Shown: positions 1 through 8,389 of the stretch, in pieces | How the letters are laid out: every line of letters starts with the position of its first letter | Numbering within the stretch: the stretch's first letter is position 1 | From: REEB95 sp963785735 | Lineage (GTDB): Bacteria > Pseudomonadota > Alphaproteobacteria > ATCC43930 > CGMCC-115725 | Direction: 5' to 3' | NCBI GenBank assembly: GCA_963785735.1 | Contig: CAWAWJ010000002.1 | Span: 1-64,000, forward strand | Length of the DNA stretch: 64,000 nucleotides | The notes under the pieces: model-generated | What the model was told of the DNA's origin: nothing | What the model saw: the letters and a program-made list of their open reading frames with translations, nothing else | Database searches by the model: none | Translations under genes and position numbers: made by a program

Positions 1-89
1 CGGGGGAGGCTTGGGGTGGGGGGGGGTCTTGGCTACGTCACTATTTATTGCGCTGCACAAGCCCGGGGCAATCCTGGTATGCTCACCCC

Positions 90-729
90 ATGGCAAGCGA
101 CACGGCGAAAACGGGCGCGAAGGCGGCGGAATCGGCGGGCGGCGGCGAGACCCCGGCCACCGTCATCAAGAAATACGCCAATCGGCGGCTCTACAACACC
201 GCCACCAGCTCCTACGTCACCCTCGACGATCTGAGCACGATGGTGAAGGCAAGGCGGCGATTTCGTGGTCTACGACGCCAAGACCGGCGAGGACATCACC
301 CGCTCGGTGCTGACCCAGATCATCGTCGAGGAGGAGGCCAAGGGCGCAGAACCTGCTGCCGATCCAACTTCCTGCGCCAGCTGATCGGCTTCTACGGCGA
401 CAGCATGCAATGGCTGGTGCCGAGCTATCTCGAACACGCCATGTCGCTGCTTCGCGCATAACCAGGACCAGATGCGCAAATCGCTCCAGGACGCCTTCGG
501 CGGCATGTTCCCCTTCGGCCCCTTGGAGCAGATGGGAAAGCAGAACCTGGCGCTCCTGGAAAAGACCATGCAGATGTTCACGGCTTTCCCCGTGCCGGGC
601 GCGGGCGGAGCGGGCGAAGGCGGTGCCACCAAGCCCAAGGACCCCGCTTCCTCGCTCAACGATCTGAAAGAGCGCATCAACGCGCTCCAGCAGCAGATCG
701 AGCAGATGGGCAAAAAGCCGGAGAAGTAA
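90..729 (+). pseudogene. phaR: PhaR polyhydroxyalkanoate regulator, frameshifted
   Basis: PhaR proteins bind DNA and PHA granules and repress phasin and PHA-synthesis genes. The N-terminal DNA-binding domain is clear (VIKKYANRRLYNT, then SYVTLDDL), followed in other frames by FVVYDAKTGEDITRSVL, NLLPIQ, FLRQLIGFYGDSMQ and MRKSLQDAFGGMFPFG. Reading the family consensus through needs four extra single bases to be ignored, near 251, 341, 368 and 449. The ATG at 90 gives the family-like start. The tail ends in a coiled-coil-like segment (LKERINALQQQIEQM), as in intact PhaR. A normally conserved gene with only one-base insertions looks more like sequencing error than decay, but I cannot separate the two. 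Confidence 0.85.
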
Positions 730-740
730 GACTTCTTTTC

Positions 741-766
741 TGTCATCCCCGCGAAAGCGGGAATCT
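741..766. repeat. Small extragenic palindrome (CCCGC-GAAA-GCGGG)
   Basis: A five-base-pair stem with a GAAA tetraloop (748-752 with 757-761), preceded by TGTCAT, lies 12 bases after the phaR stop. This matches the short 'CCCCGCGAAAGCGGG' palindromes scattered between genes in many proteobacteria. It may also act as a weak terminator for phaR because a TTTTA stretch follows. I saw no second copy in the window. Confidence 0.5.
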
Positions 767-836
767 GGATTTTACTGTCCCCCCTCCTCTTGCGGCCTAT
801 TCAGGCTATATTTCGGCGAAGTGTTGATATGATGAG

Positions 837-1331
837 TTAGCTTAGAACTTTCATCATCATGAAATGTTTATGTCCCGGCGGGCAATTAGGAATAGCGCCA
901 ACTTCTTCGTACCGAAGTTTTTTGTAGAAGTCCGGTGCTTCATAGTCCGCCGTAAGAGCATATGCGCCAACACAACCTCGCTTTTTGGCTTCAGTTTCAG
1001 CATGTCGGACTATGCATCCACCCAAATCCTCGTCCGCGTAGATCCTTAGGCAACCACATCCCTTGAATGTGCAGCCATTATAGGTGGGAACCGTGAGGCC
1101 GCCTATGACACTTCCGTTAGCAGATTTTAGATATACATCTAGGTCGCACCTTTTAGGCGGGCCGACGATTTCTATGCTATGCGCCTGTAATCCATCTGAA
1201 ATTTTTTCACGAGCTTCCGTATTGGCCTGCGCTGTCGTCTCGATCACATAATATTTATCAGTATTTTTGCATAGGAAACTCCTTGGGCCTAAGCCGGATG
1301 ATCGTGGATGGTGTACGTAACGACGCCCCAA
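837..1331 (-). CDS. GNAT-family N-acetyltransferase-like protein
   Basis: The C-terminal half matches a GNAT family that reads 'AE.EAKKRGC ... AP.FYKKLGYE..G...PPGHK': here AETEAKKRGCVGAYALTAD, EAPDFYKKLRYEEVG and NCPPGHKHFMMMKVL. The core strand VIGGLTVPTYNG is also present. The acetyl-CoA-binding P-loop, normally R-G-x-G-x-G/A, is poor here (DLGGCIVRH), so activity is doubtful or one more indel lies there. The start is unclear: the longest reading uses a TTG at 1331, and the recognisable domain begins near residue 27. The substrate is unknown. It lies between the broken phaR and methyltransferase genes and is more AT-rich than the genes after 3.6 kb. Confidence 0.65.
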   Translation of the reverse strand: MGRRYVHHPRSSGLGPRSFLCKNTDKYYVIETTAQANTEAREKISDGLQAHSIEIVGPPKRCDLDVYLKSANGSVIGGLTVPTYNGCTFKGCGCLRIYADEDLGGCIVRHAETEAKKRGCVGAYALTADYEAPDFYKKLRYEEVGAIPNCPPGHKHFMMMKVLS

Positions 1332-1546
1332 ATCTCCTAGCGGCCGGATTTGGAAAGTCGGAAAAGGGGCGGGGCACCTCTTAGAGCGGCACGAATCCGC
1401 GCGATAAGAGGTTAGCGATCTCCAACATGGGCGCAGATAGGCTAAATCTAGCTTGAGAACAAATCAAGAACATTTTATAAGCTGCATCTAGAAAGCAGAG
1501 GATTTGTGATGGTATTGTTTCCGTCTATGTAGCAGAGACCCGGGGG

Positions 1547-3132
1547 ATGACGAATAACGCGCTTTACTACGGTGACAACCTCGCGGTGCTTCGCGAAAGC
1601 ATCGCGGATGAAAGTGTTGATCTCGTATATCTCGATCCGCCGTTTAATTCGAGCGACCTATAACGTGCTTTTCAAAGCACCATCAGGCGAGCAATCACAG
1701 GCGCAAATTGAAGCCTTCGAGGATACTTGGCATTGGAACGAGTTCGGCCGAACGAGCCTTCGATGAGGTCGTGACCGGACCGCACTCCGACGCCTCAATC
1801 ATGCTTCGGGCCATGCGATCCGCGCTCGGCGAAAACGATATGATGGCCTATCTCGCGATGATGTCCGTGCGCTTGATTGAGCTACATCGCGTATTGAAGC
1901 CCACGGGTTCACTCTACCTACACTGTGATCCAACAGCGAGCCACTATCTGAAGACGTTACTCGATGCAATTTTTGATCCGCACCATTATGTAAATGAAAT
2001 CATTTGGAAACGATATGGTGCACATAACGATGTGGGCCAGGGCTCACAGCATTACGGACGAGTTCATGACACCATTTTATTCTACTCGAAGAGTGAAGAG
2101 AGACATTGGACGCAGTTGTTTGTTCCGCTAGACGCTGACTATATTAATGAGACGTATCGGCTAATTGATGAAAAAACGGGACGACGCTTTACAACTACTC
2201 CACTCACAGGGCCAGGCGGCGCAGAAAAGGGAAATCCCGTATTTGAATGGAATGGCCACGAGCGTGGCGGTACAGCAAAGAAACAATACAGCGGCTTCAT
2301 GATGAAGGTAAATTGTATTATTCAAAGACAGGATACGCCCGCCAAAAACTATTCTTGGAGGATTCCCGAGGCGTGCCCGTTCAATCAGTCTGGACAGATA
2401 TTCCATCATTATCGGGTGCGCACAAAGAACGCCTGGGCTACCAAACACAAAAGCCCGTTGCGCTTCTTGAGCGTATTATCTCCGCGTCCTCATATGAAGG
2501 TGATCTCATCCTCGACCCATTTTGTGGCTGTGGCACCACCGTTCACGCTGCACAAAAACTTGGCCGCAAATGGATCGGCATCGACATAACACATCTCGAA
2601 ATCGCGCTCGTTGAGCGTCGATTGAAAGAAGCATTTCCTGGTATCACATTCGATGTGCATGGAGTGCCAAAGGACGAACATGCTCGCGAACTTGCCTTGC
2701 GCGAGAAACATGAGTTCCAAAAATGGATAACGGCGACTATCGGAGCGCAGCCGTACAAGAGCGGCAAGAAGGGCATGGATCGCGGGATTCGGCTACTACA
2801 ATATCGAGATGCGAATAAGAAACCACAATTTGCCATCGTCTCGGTAAAGGGGGGCGAGAATACCACATCTGGCATAGATTCGTGATCTCAAAGGCACGAT
2901 GGAGCGCGAAAAGGCAGCTCTCGGGCTATTCCTCACCCTCAACGAGCCAACCCGCGAGATGGTGAAGGAGGCCGCATCGGCGGGCTTTTATGAAAGCTGG
3001 CGGCCAGAAAATTCCCCGCCTGCAAATCTTCAGGCCGGCGATCTGGAAACGAAGTCCACAAGGTTCCCCCTTCCGGCATACATGAGGGATTCTAAACGGA
3101 CCGCAAGCTCGAAGAAATCGAAGAAAGGGTGA
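1547..3132 (+). pseudogene. Site-specific DNA methyltransferase (beta-type order), frameshifted
   Basis: An N6-adenine/N4-cytosine DNA methylase in several frames. The start at 1547 gives NNALYYGDNLAVLRE and catalytic motif IV (VYLDPPFNSS) up to a stop at 1661. Then come TYNVLFKAPSGEQ, AERAFDEV, LKPTGSLYLHCDPTASHYLK, WRYSKETIQRL, GYQTQKPVALLERII and the AdoMet motif I LDPFCGCGTT. The order motif IV, target recognition, motif I is that of the beta class and type III Mod proteins. Frame changes fall near 1655, 1743, 2270 and 2876, and the last 100 bases again alternate between three frames (PRLQI, AGDLE, VPPSGIHEGF). No restriction subunit is visible. It could be an orphan or remnant of a restriction system, or an intact gene obscured by sequencing errors. 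Confidence 0.8.
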
Positions 3133-3622
3133 GCTGATCTTGAGTTACCGCAGCGCAATCGAAACCGGCTATTTAAAAATGACCGCCGCTTACGCCGCTT
3201 GTTGGGCGCCCGCATCGACGCCGGCACTTATCTTTGCCCAATGATCTGGCTTGTTCCCCTGTCCATCGGGACATACATGATCGAGAAAACGACGTGCCAG
3301 GATGCTTCGCAGGCAAGGTAGTATGGTAAGGTTCGCACTTCATGACACCTTATCTCCTTATAAATTGAAAACTGGAGATATCATTACGAACTATCGGTCG
3401 TGTGTCGTAATCAATGTATTTATTTCGTGTTCTGCATCCCTACCTTGCCCCTACTCCCTCAGCCACCCTGTTAGTTTCAGCTGCACTTCCTTCGGCGCTT
3501 CACGCGCCACCATCAGCCAAATATATGGCTGAGCCTGGCTTGAGCCGGGTGGAACCTTTTTAACGTTGAGCAGATTTATCGTCGCCTTCAATCGGCCGCG
3601 CAATCGAACCCGGACTAATTCT
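3133..3622. other. Gene-poor stretch
   Basis: No gene is recognised. The part around 3300-3450 is clearly more AT-rich than the DNA after it. A minus-strand open stretch at about 3451-3590 reads YIWLMVAREAPKEVQLKLTG, which I cannot assign and which may be a remnant of a longer gene. The stretch marks the boundary between the indel-rich end and the intact genes. Confidence 0.4.
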
Positions 3623-5350
3623 TTAAGACGCCGCCTCGGACAAGAGCTTGCTCGGCGTGGGGGGCAACTGGAGCCAGGGCTTCTCGAGCGAGGGCACGCC
3701 GAAGAGATAGCCTTGCAGGAACTGGACGCCCTCGCGGCGAAGGAGCGCCGCCTCCTCGGGGGTCTCGACCCATTCGGCCACGGTGGCAAGGTTGAGGCCC
3801 TTGGCGAGCCCCACCAGATGGCGCAGGAAAACCTGGTTCTCGGGGTTGCTGGCGAGGTTGCGCACGAACGAGCCGTCGATCTTCACGGTGTCGACGCTCA
3901 GCGCCTGCAAATGACGCAGCGACGTGAAGCCCGCGCCGAAATCGTCAAGCGCCACGCGGCAGCCGAGGTCGCGCAGCGTGCGCACGAAGGCCGCCGATTC
4001 CGCGAGGTCGTGCAACGCCGCGGTTTCGGTGATCTCCACGATGAGCCGGCTCGCCACCTCGGGCTTGCCTTTGAGGAGCGACGAGATGGCGCGCAGCCAC
4101 GGCCGGTCGGTCGCGGTCAGGCCCGAGATGTTGAAGGCAAGCCGCGCCTCGGGATGCTCGGTCACTTCCTCGACCGCCTTTTCCAAAACATAACGGTCGA
4201 TGAGCCGGATGAACCCCAGCTGCTCGATCGCGGCCACGAAATCGCCGGCCAGCATCATCTGGCCGTCCTCGCCGATCATGCGCAACAGGCACTCGTGATG
4301 GTCGATCGCGCCGGTGTCGGCCGCCACCACCGGCTGATAGGCGAAAATCAATCGGCCGTCCTTGAGCGCGCGTTGCACCCGCTCGCCCAGCGCCATGCCG
4401 AAGCGGTGGCGCGAGCGCTGTTCCTCGGTGATCTGGTAGGTGACGAAGCAATCGCGGCCGGCGCGTTTCGCTTCCGCGAGCGCGGTTTCGGCGCGGGTCA
4501 TCACGTCATAGGCGGTCTTGGCCTGTTCGGGGAACGTCGCGCAGCCGATCGAGACGGTGGCGTAAACCGGGCCGGCGATGGTGTCGATCGGCACCTGGCT
4601 CACCGCGCCCAGGATTTTTTCCGATGCTATCGCCGTGTTCTGCTCGGCGCAATCCGCCAGCACGATGCCGAAACGGTCGCCGCCGACGCGGCCGATGACG
4701 TCGCTCACCCGGAGGCACCGGTCGAGCCGCTGGCCGATCTCGATGATCACCAAATCCGCCGCCTTGTAGCCGAAGGCGTCGTTGATGTTGCTGAGCTTGT
4801 CGACGCCGACCGCGAGATAGGCGCCGCCATCGCCCGAGCGCGAGCTCGAGGCGAGCACGTGGTCGAGCGCTTCGCGCAGGCGCTGCTTGTTATAGTGGCC
4901 GGTCAGCTCGTCGTAATTGGCGAGGTGTTCGAGCCGCTGCTCGGCCACTTTCCGCCCGGAGATGAGCCGCAACACGCCCAGCACGCGGCCGGATTTGCCG
5001 GGCTTGCCGTTTTTGGACGCGGGGCTGGATTGCTCGACGCTCCCCCGGTCGTGGAACCAGGCGAAGCCGCCATTCTCGAGCTTGAGGCGGTATTCGCAAT
5101 CGAAGGTCGCGTTGTGGTTGAGATGCGCGGCAAGGCGTTGCGCGCGCAACGGGCGGTCGTCGCCATGGATCGCTTGCGCGAAATCCGCGGCCGTGCCGAT
5201 CGCGGCGAAATCGAATTCGAGCGATTCGAGCGCGCCGTGCCAGCGCATGCTGTCGCTCGCCAAATCCCAGACATAGGCGATGTCGCCCGCGGCTGATAGC
5301 GCCGCCAGCGCCTGGCCGGTTTCGTTCGAGGTCTCCATCGTGCCCGCCAT
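3623..5350 (-). CDS. PAS-GGDEF-EAL protein, probable c-di-GMP phosphodiesterase
   Basis: A 575-residue protein without obvious membrane segments. Residues about 20-130 form a PAS-like sensor (FDCEYRLKLENGGFAWFHDRG), about 140-300 a GGDEF domain and about 320-560 an EAL domain. The GGDEF active site reads GGDRF (223-227), so the catalytic Glu is Arg and cyclase activity is unlikely. In the EAL domain the signature is ECLLR (Glu353), and the other metal and catalytic residues are kept: FNIS, EITE, DDFGAG, VKID, EWVET and LQGYLFG. The likely job is c-di-GMP hydrolysis, with the GGDEF part perhaps binding GTP as a regulator. It is 87 bases downstream of the hydrolase gene on the same strand. Confidence 0.9.
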   Translation of the reverse strand: MAGTMETSNETGQALAALSAAGDIAYVWDLASDSMRWHGALESLEFDFAAIGTAADFAQAIHGDDRPLRAQRLAAHLNHNATFDCEYRLKLENGGFAWFHDRGSVEQSSPASKNGKPGKSGRVLGVLRLISGRKVAEQRLEHLANYDELTGHYNKQRLREALDHVLASSSRSGDGGAYLAVGVDKLSNINDAFGYKAADLVIIEIGQRLDRCLRVSDVIGRVGGDRFGIVLADCAEQNTAIASEKILGAVSQVPIDTIAGPVYATVSIGCATFPEQAKTAYDVMTRAETALAEAKRAGRDCFVTYQITEEQRSRHRFGMALGERVQRALKDGRLIFAYQPVVAADTGAIDHHECLLRMIGEDGQMMLAGDFVAAIEQLGFIRLIDRYVLEKAVEEVTEHPEARLAFNISGLTATDRPWLRAISSLLKGKPEVASRLIVEITETAALHDLAESAAFVRTLRDLGCRVALDDFGAGFTSLRHLQALSVDTVKIDGSFVRNLASNPENQVFLRHLVGLAKGLNLATVAEWVETPEEAALLRREGVQFLQGYLFGVPSLEKPWLQLPPTPSKLLSEAAS

Positions 5351-5437
5351 GCAACCCGAGGTAAATCGAGGGACAACCCCTCATCCTCCCCGGCAATACT
5401 TTAGGAATCCTTAAACCCCCCGTACTTGTCGCGAATT

Positions 5438-6247
5438 TTAGCGATCACCCGCCGGCGTGTTCGCGGTTAAAAAAGGAATAACCGCCTGGTCGAACTCGCG
5501 CGGCAGGACGATGTTGAAGAAATGGCCGCCCTGGGCCAGGAACTTCGCCTCCGCGCCGGGGATCGAGCGGGCGAGCGCCTCCGAAAAATAAGCCGGTGTG
5601 ATGAGGTCGTCCCGGGCGGCGATCACCAGGGTGGGCGTGCGGATGCGGCCGAGATCGGCCGCGCGGTCGAAGGCCAGGATGGCGTCGATCCGGCTCAGCG
5701 TGATCTCCGGCGCCGAGAAAGACGCCAGCATCTGCGCCTCGATCTGGCGCAATTTCTCGTTGTTGCGGGCGATGTAGAAGCTCGGATAGAGAAACAGCGA
5801 GCTTGCCTGAACGTAACTCGCAGGCCCGAGGCACGCCAGGGTCTCGCGCCGGAGCGCGAACAAACGCCGGAAATAGGCGTCGGCCTTGGTCCAACTGGAG
5901 GCGATGACGATGCTGGCGAGGCGTTTTGGATGTTCCAGCGCCAGGATCTGGGCGATGGCGCCGCCGGTTGAATGGCCGATGACATGCGCCTTTTCGATGC
6001 CAAGCGCATCCAAAAGCGCAACCGCGTCGGCCGCCATCTTGTCGACGGTATAAGCGATCTTGTCATGGTCGCTTTGGCCGATGCCGCGATGATCGAAGAT
6101 GACGGTATCGAAGGATTTCGCGAAGACCGGCACCTGTTCGCGCCAATGGCTGGCATTGCCCCCCAAGCCGGTGACGAACAAGACGGGGAAGCCCGCGCCT
6201 TGACGCTCATAATAGAGATGGCAATCGCCGATCGAGATGCGTGGCAT
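5438..6247 (-). CDS. Alpha/beta-fold hydrolase
   Basis: A 269-residue alpha/beta hydrolase. The oxyanion-loop region is LFVTGLGGNASHWREQ, followed by FDHRGIGQSD, the nucleophile elbow IGHSTGGAIAQ (Ser), an Asp in VIAARDDLITP and the catalytic His in LAQGGHFFNI. This is the layout of 3-oxoadipate enol-lactonase and related esterases, but the substrate cannot be read from sequence. I chose the ATG at 6247 (MPRISIGDCHLYYE) because it starts just before the conserved first strand and has GGAG 11 bases upstream. The open frame continues upstream without family-like sequence. It may be co-transcribed with the EAL gene. Confidence 0.88.
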   Translation of the reverse strand: MPRISIGDCHLYYERQGAGFPVLFVTGLGGNASHWREQVPVFAKSFDTVIFDHRGIGQSDHDKIAYTVDKMAADAVALLDALGIEKAHVIGHSTGGAIAQILALEHPKRLASIVIASSWTKADAYFRRLFALRRETLACLGPASYVQASSLFLYPSFYIARNNEKLRQIEAQMLASFSAPEITLSRIDAILAFDRAADLGRIRTPTLVIAARDDLITPAYFSEALARSIPGAEAKFLAQGGHFFNIVLPREFDQAVIPFLTANTPAGDR

Positions 6248-6282
6248 GAAACTAATAACTCCACACACGATTCGTCCGAGGC

Positions 6283-6456
6283 TTAGAGATCGGCGAGACG
6301 CGACCAGGCGGCAATCGCGGCGGCGAGAATCAAGCCTTCGACCGCAACCGAGGCATCGATAACGGGCGCCAGCAGCAGCCACAAAACGAACGCACCAGCC
6401 AGTATAGCGGCGACGCCCGGATATTCGCGCCACATCTTGCGTATCGATATCGGCAT
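6283..6456 (-). CDS. Small hydrophobic protein
   Basis: A 57-residue reading frame with two hydrophobic stretches (AAILAGAFVLWLLLAPVI and GLILAAAIAAWS), consistent with a small membrane protein. It ends 36 bases before the hydrolase start on the same strand, so the two could be in one transcript. The start at 6456 (MPISIRKMW) has only a weak ribosome site; a TTG at 6486 is the alternative. No family recognised. Confidence 0.5.
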   Translation of the reverse strand: MPISIRKMWREYPGVAAILAGAFVLWLLLAPVIDASVAVEGLILAAAIAAWSRLADL

Positions 6457-6657
6457 GGTCGAACTCTGCCGGGAATTATCCACCAAATTCTTTCCGCGTC
6501 AATCATGCGCCCTTGCCAAACCGCGCCGACGTGATATGAAAGAACGCCTCCTCGGACGGAAGGCGCATCAGTTTCGCACCGGATTTCCACCGCCGAACCC
6601 GCGCATCTCCCGGCCTCGGCGAACGCCAAGACGCAAACAGCTTAGAAGAGGATGACT

Positions 6658-7353
6658 ATGTCATCGACGGCGCATACCGCCCGCATGATCGCCAAACTTC
6701 TCGCCAATCGCGCCACCACGCGCGAGGAAATTCCCGATCTGATTAATCAAGTTCACCGTACCCTATCAAATCTCGGCCGGCCGCGCGCCCGGCCTGAACC
6801 TTTGAAGGACGAAGTGATAATCAAGATCGCGCCTGTGGCGTCTCCGCAGCGGCGCGGCCGCAAGCCGCGCGAAGCAGCACCGCCAGCCGCGACGTCTTCC
6901 GTCGAGACCGTCCCGGTCGTTTCTCTCACGCCCACGTTGTTGCGTCGCGCCGAGATCAAGGAAACGATTGAGGTCGCCCCCGCACCGGCCCTCTCTTTCG
7001 ATGGCGTCGCTCGCGGCGTGGTGCGCTGGTTCGATCCGCAAACACGGCGTGGCGGACTCCGACTCCAAGGCGTTGGCGGCGACGTCGCGGTCGAGCCGCA
7101 ACTCCTGGCGCAATGCAACATCACCCGCCTGTTCAAGGGACAGGAGGTCGAGGCCCGGCTCATCGGCACGCCCGAGGCGCCCCAATTGCTTGAATTGAAA
7201 CTGCGTGCCGCCGGCGCGGACGCCCATGTCAGCTCCGGCCTGGTGCGCGCAAGGCAGCAGAAACCGGTTGTGGTCGAGCTGAAACGCGAGGCGTTGAAAC
7301 GCCACACGGCGCGCGACGCGGCCGAGCAGCTTCTGCCAAATCGTTCGCGCTAG
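6658..7353 (+). CDS. MucR-like N-terminus fused to a cold-shock-like domain
   Basis: A 231-residue protein. Residues about 5-40 (MIAKLLANRATTREEIPDLI, then NQVHRTLSNLG) resemble the N-terminal helices of the MucR/Ros regulators, which carry a conserved 'ELPDLI..VH..L..LG'. The MucR zinc finger is absent. Instead, after a Pro/Ala-rich linker (about 65-90), residues about 115-180 resemble a cold-shock fold: ARGVVRWFDPQTRRGGLRL, GGDVAVEP, FKGQEVEARLIG. The aromatic residues of the two RNP motifs are mostly gone (RRGGLRL for KGFGFI, VAVEP for VFVHF), so classical single-strand binding is uncertain. The tail is basic. I prefer the ATG at 6658 because AGAGG sits six bases upstream; the ATG at 6652 directly abuts it. 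A regulatory nucleic-acid-binding role is inferred. Confidence 0.7.
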   Translation: MSSTAHTARMIAKLLANRATTREEIPDLINQVHRTLSNLGRPRARPEPLKDEVIIKIAPVASPQRRGRKPREAAPPAATSSVETVPVVSLTPTLLRRAEIKETIEVAPAPALSFDGVARGVVRWFDPQTRRGGLRLQGVGGDVAVEPQLLAQCNITRLFKGQEVEARLIGTPEAPQLLELKLRAAGADAHVSSGLVRARQQKPVVVELKREALKRHTARDAAEQLLPNRSR

Positions 7354-7359
7354 GCGATT

Positions 7360-8052
7360 TTGACCGAGGCCGCGCTCATCGTCGGTGCCGGCAGCGGATT
7401 AAGCGCCGCGCTGGCGCGGCTCTTCGCCAAGGAAGGCATGCGTGTGGCGCTAGCGGCGCGCGATGCCAAGAAACTCGGTCCGCTCCTGAAGGAAACCGGC
7501 GCCAGCGGCTATGCCTGTGACGCGACTAGGCGGGAAGACGTCGGTACGCTATTCGCGTCCTTCGACAAGGATATCGGCCCGCCCGACATCGTGGTCTACA
7601 ACGCCGGCTATCGTACGCGCGGCGCGATCACGGAGCTCGACCCCGAAGAGGTGCTCAAGACCCTGATGGCCTCGGCCTATGGCGGCTTCCTGGTGGCGCA
7701 GCTTGCGGCAAAGGCCATGCTAGCGCGCGGCCAAGGGACCATCCTGCTCACCGGCGCTTCGGCCAGCGTCAAGGGCTATGCCCGCTCGTCGCCCTTCGCG
7801 ATGGGAAAATTCGCGCTACGCGGCCTGGCGCAAAGCTTGGCGCGCGAGTTGCAGACGCAGAACATCCACGTCGCCCATGTGGTGATCGACGGCGGCATCG
7901 GGCGGGCGGGCGATCCGCGCGCAAAGGAGCGAGGGCCTGATGGCATGCTCGATCCCGACGCCATCGCGCGCACATATCTCGAGCTTCACCGCCAGCACCG
8001 CAGCGCCTGGGCCTGGGAGATCGAACTCCGGCCCTGGCGCGAGAATTTTTGA
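7360..8052 (+). CDS. SDR-family oxidoreductase
   Basis: A 230-residue short-chain dehydrogenase/reductase. The NAD(P)-binding motif is GAGSGLSAALA near the N-terminus, followed by VYNAGY and the catalytic region LTGASASVKG ... SSPFAMGKFALRG. The usual Tyr of Y-x-x-x-K is Phe here while Ser and Lys remain, so normal hydride-transfer chemistry is questionable. The start is a TTG at 7360, six bases after the stop of the upstream gene; this is the only start giving a complete Rossmann motif. Substrate unknown. Convergent with the GlsB-like gene. Confidence 0.85.
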   Translation: MTEAALIVGAGSGLSAALARLFAKEGMRVALAARDAKKLGPLLKETGASGYACDATRREDVGTLFASFDKDIGPPDIVVYNAGYRTRGAITELDPEEVLKTLMASAYGGFLVAQLAAKAMLARGQGTILLTGASASVKGYARSSPFAMGKFALRGLAQSLARELQTQNIHVAHVVIDGGIGRAGDPRAKERGPDGMLDPDAIARTYLELHRQHRSAWAWEIELRPWRENF

Positions 8053-8062
8053 GCCGCGGGCC

Positions 8063-8323
8063 TTATACCACCTTCTTGATCATCTTGATGACGATGAGCA
8101 GCACCACCGCGCCGATGGTGGCGCTGATGATCGCGCCGACGATGCCCATGCCAATGAAGATGCCGAGCGCGCCCAAGAGCCAGCTGCCGATAAAGGCGCC
8201 GACGATGCCGACGACGAGATCGCCGATGAGGCCGAAGCCGGTGCCGTCGATGAGCTTGCCGGCGAGCCAGCCGGCAACCAGGCCGACCAGCAGCAGAACA
8301 ATAAGACCGCTAGGTTCCATCAT
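8063..8323 (-). CDS. GlsB/YeaQ/YmgE-type small membrane protein
   Basis: An 86-residue, very hydrophobic protein with three membrane segments and the Gly-rich pattern of the transglycosylase-associated family: VGLVAGWLAGKLIDG, IGDLVVGIVGAFIGSWLL, GAIISATIGAVVLLIVI. Members are induced by stress in several bacteria, and their biochemical role is unknown. The first ATG of a pair at 8323 has a good GGGAGGGAG 10 bases upstream. The open frame extends upstream through the tRNA fragment, but that part is not protein-like. Confidence 0.85.
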   Translation of the reverse strand: MMEPSGLIVLLLVGLVAGWLAGKLIDGTGFGLIGDLVVGIVGAFIGSWLLGALGIFIGMGIVGAIISATIGAVVLLIVIKMIKKVV

Positions 8324-8389
8324 GATGCGTTTACTCCCTCCCGAATGGCGCGGCCGTTTCGCGCGATTGTGACACCAGCGGCTTGAGAT

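Noticed and set aside
3566..5296. A 576-codon plus-strand open frame
   Set aside because: It is the complement of the PAS-GGDEF-EAL gene; the minus-strand product has all domain motifs, whereas this one is Arg/Ala/His-rich without a fold.
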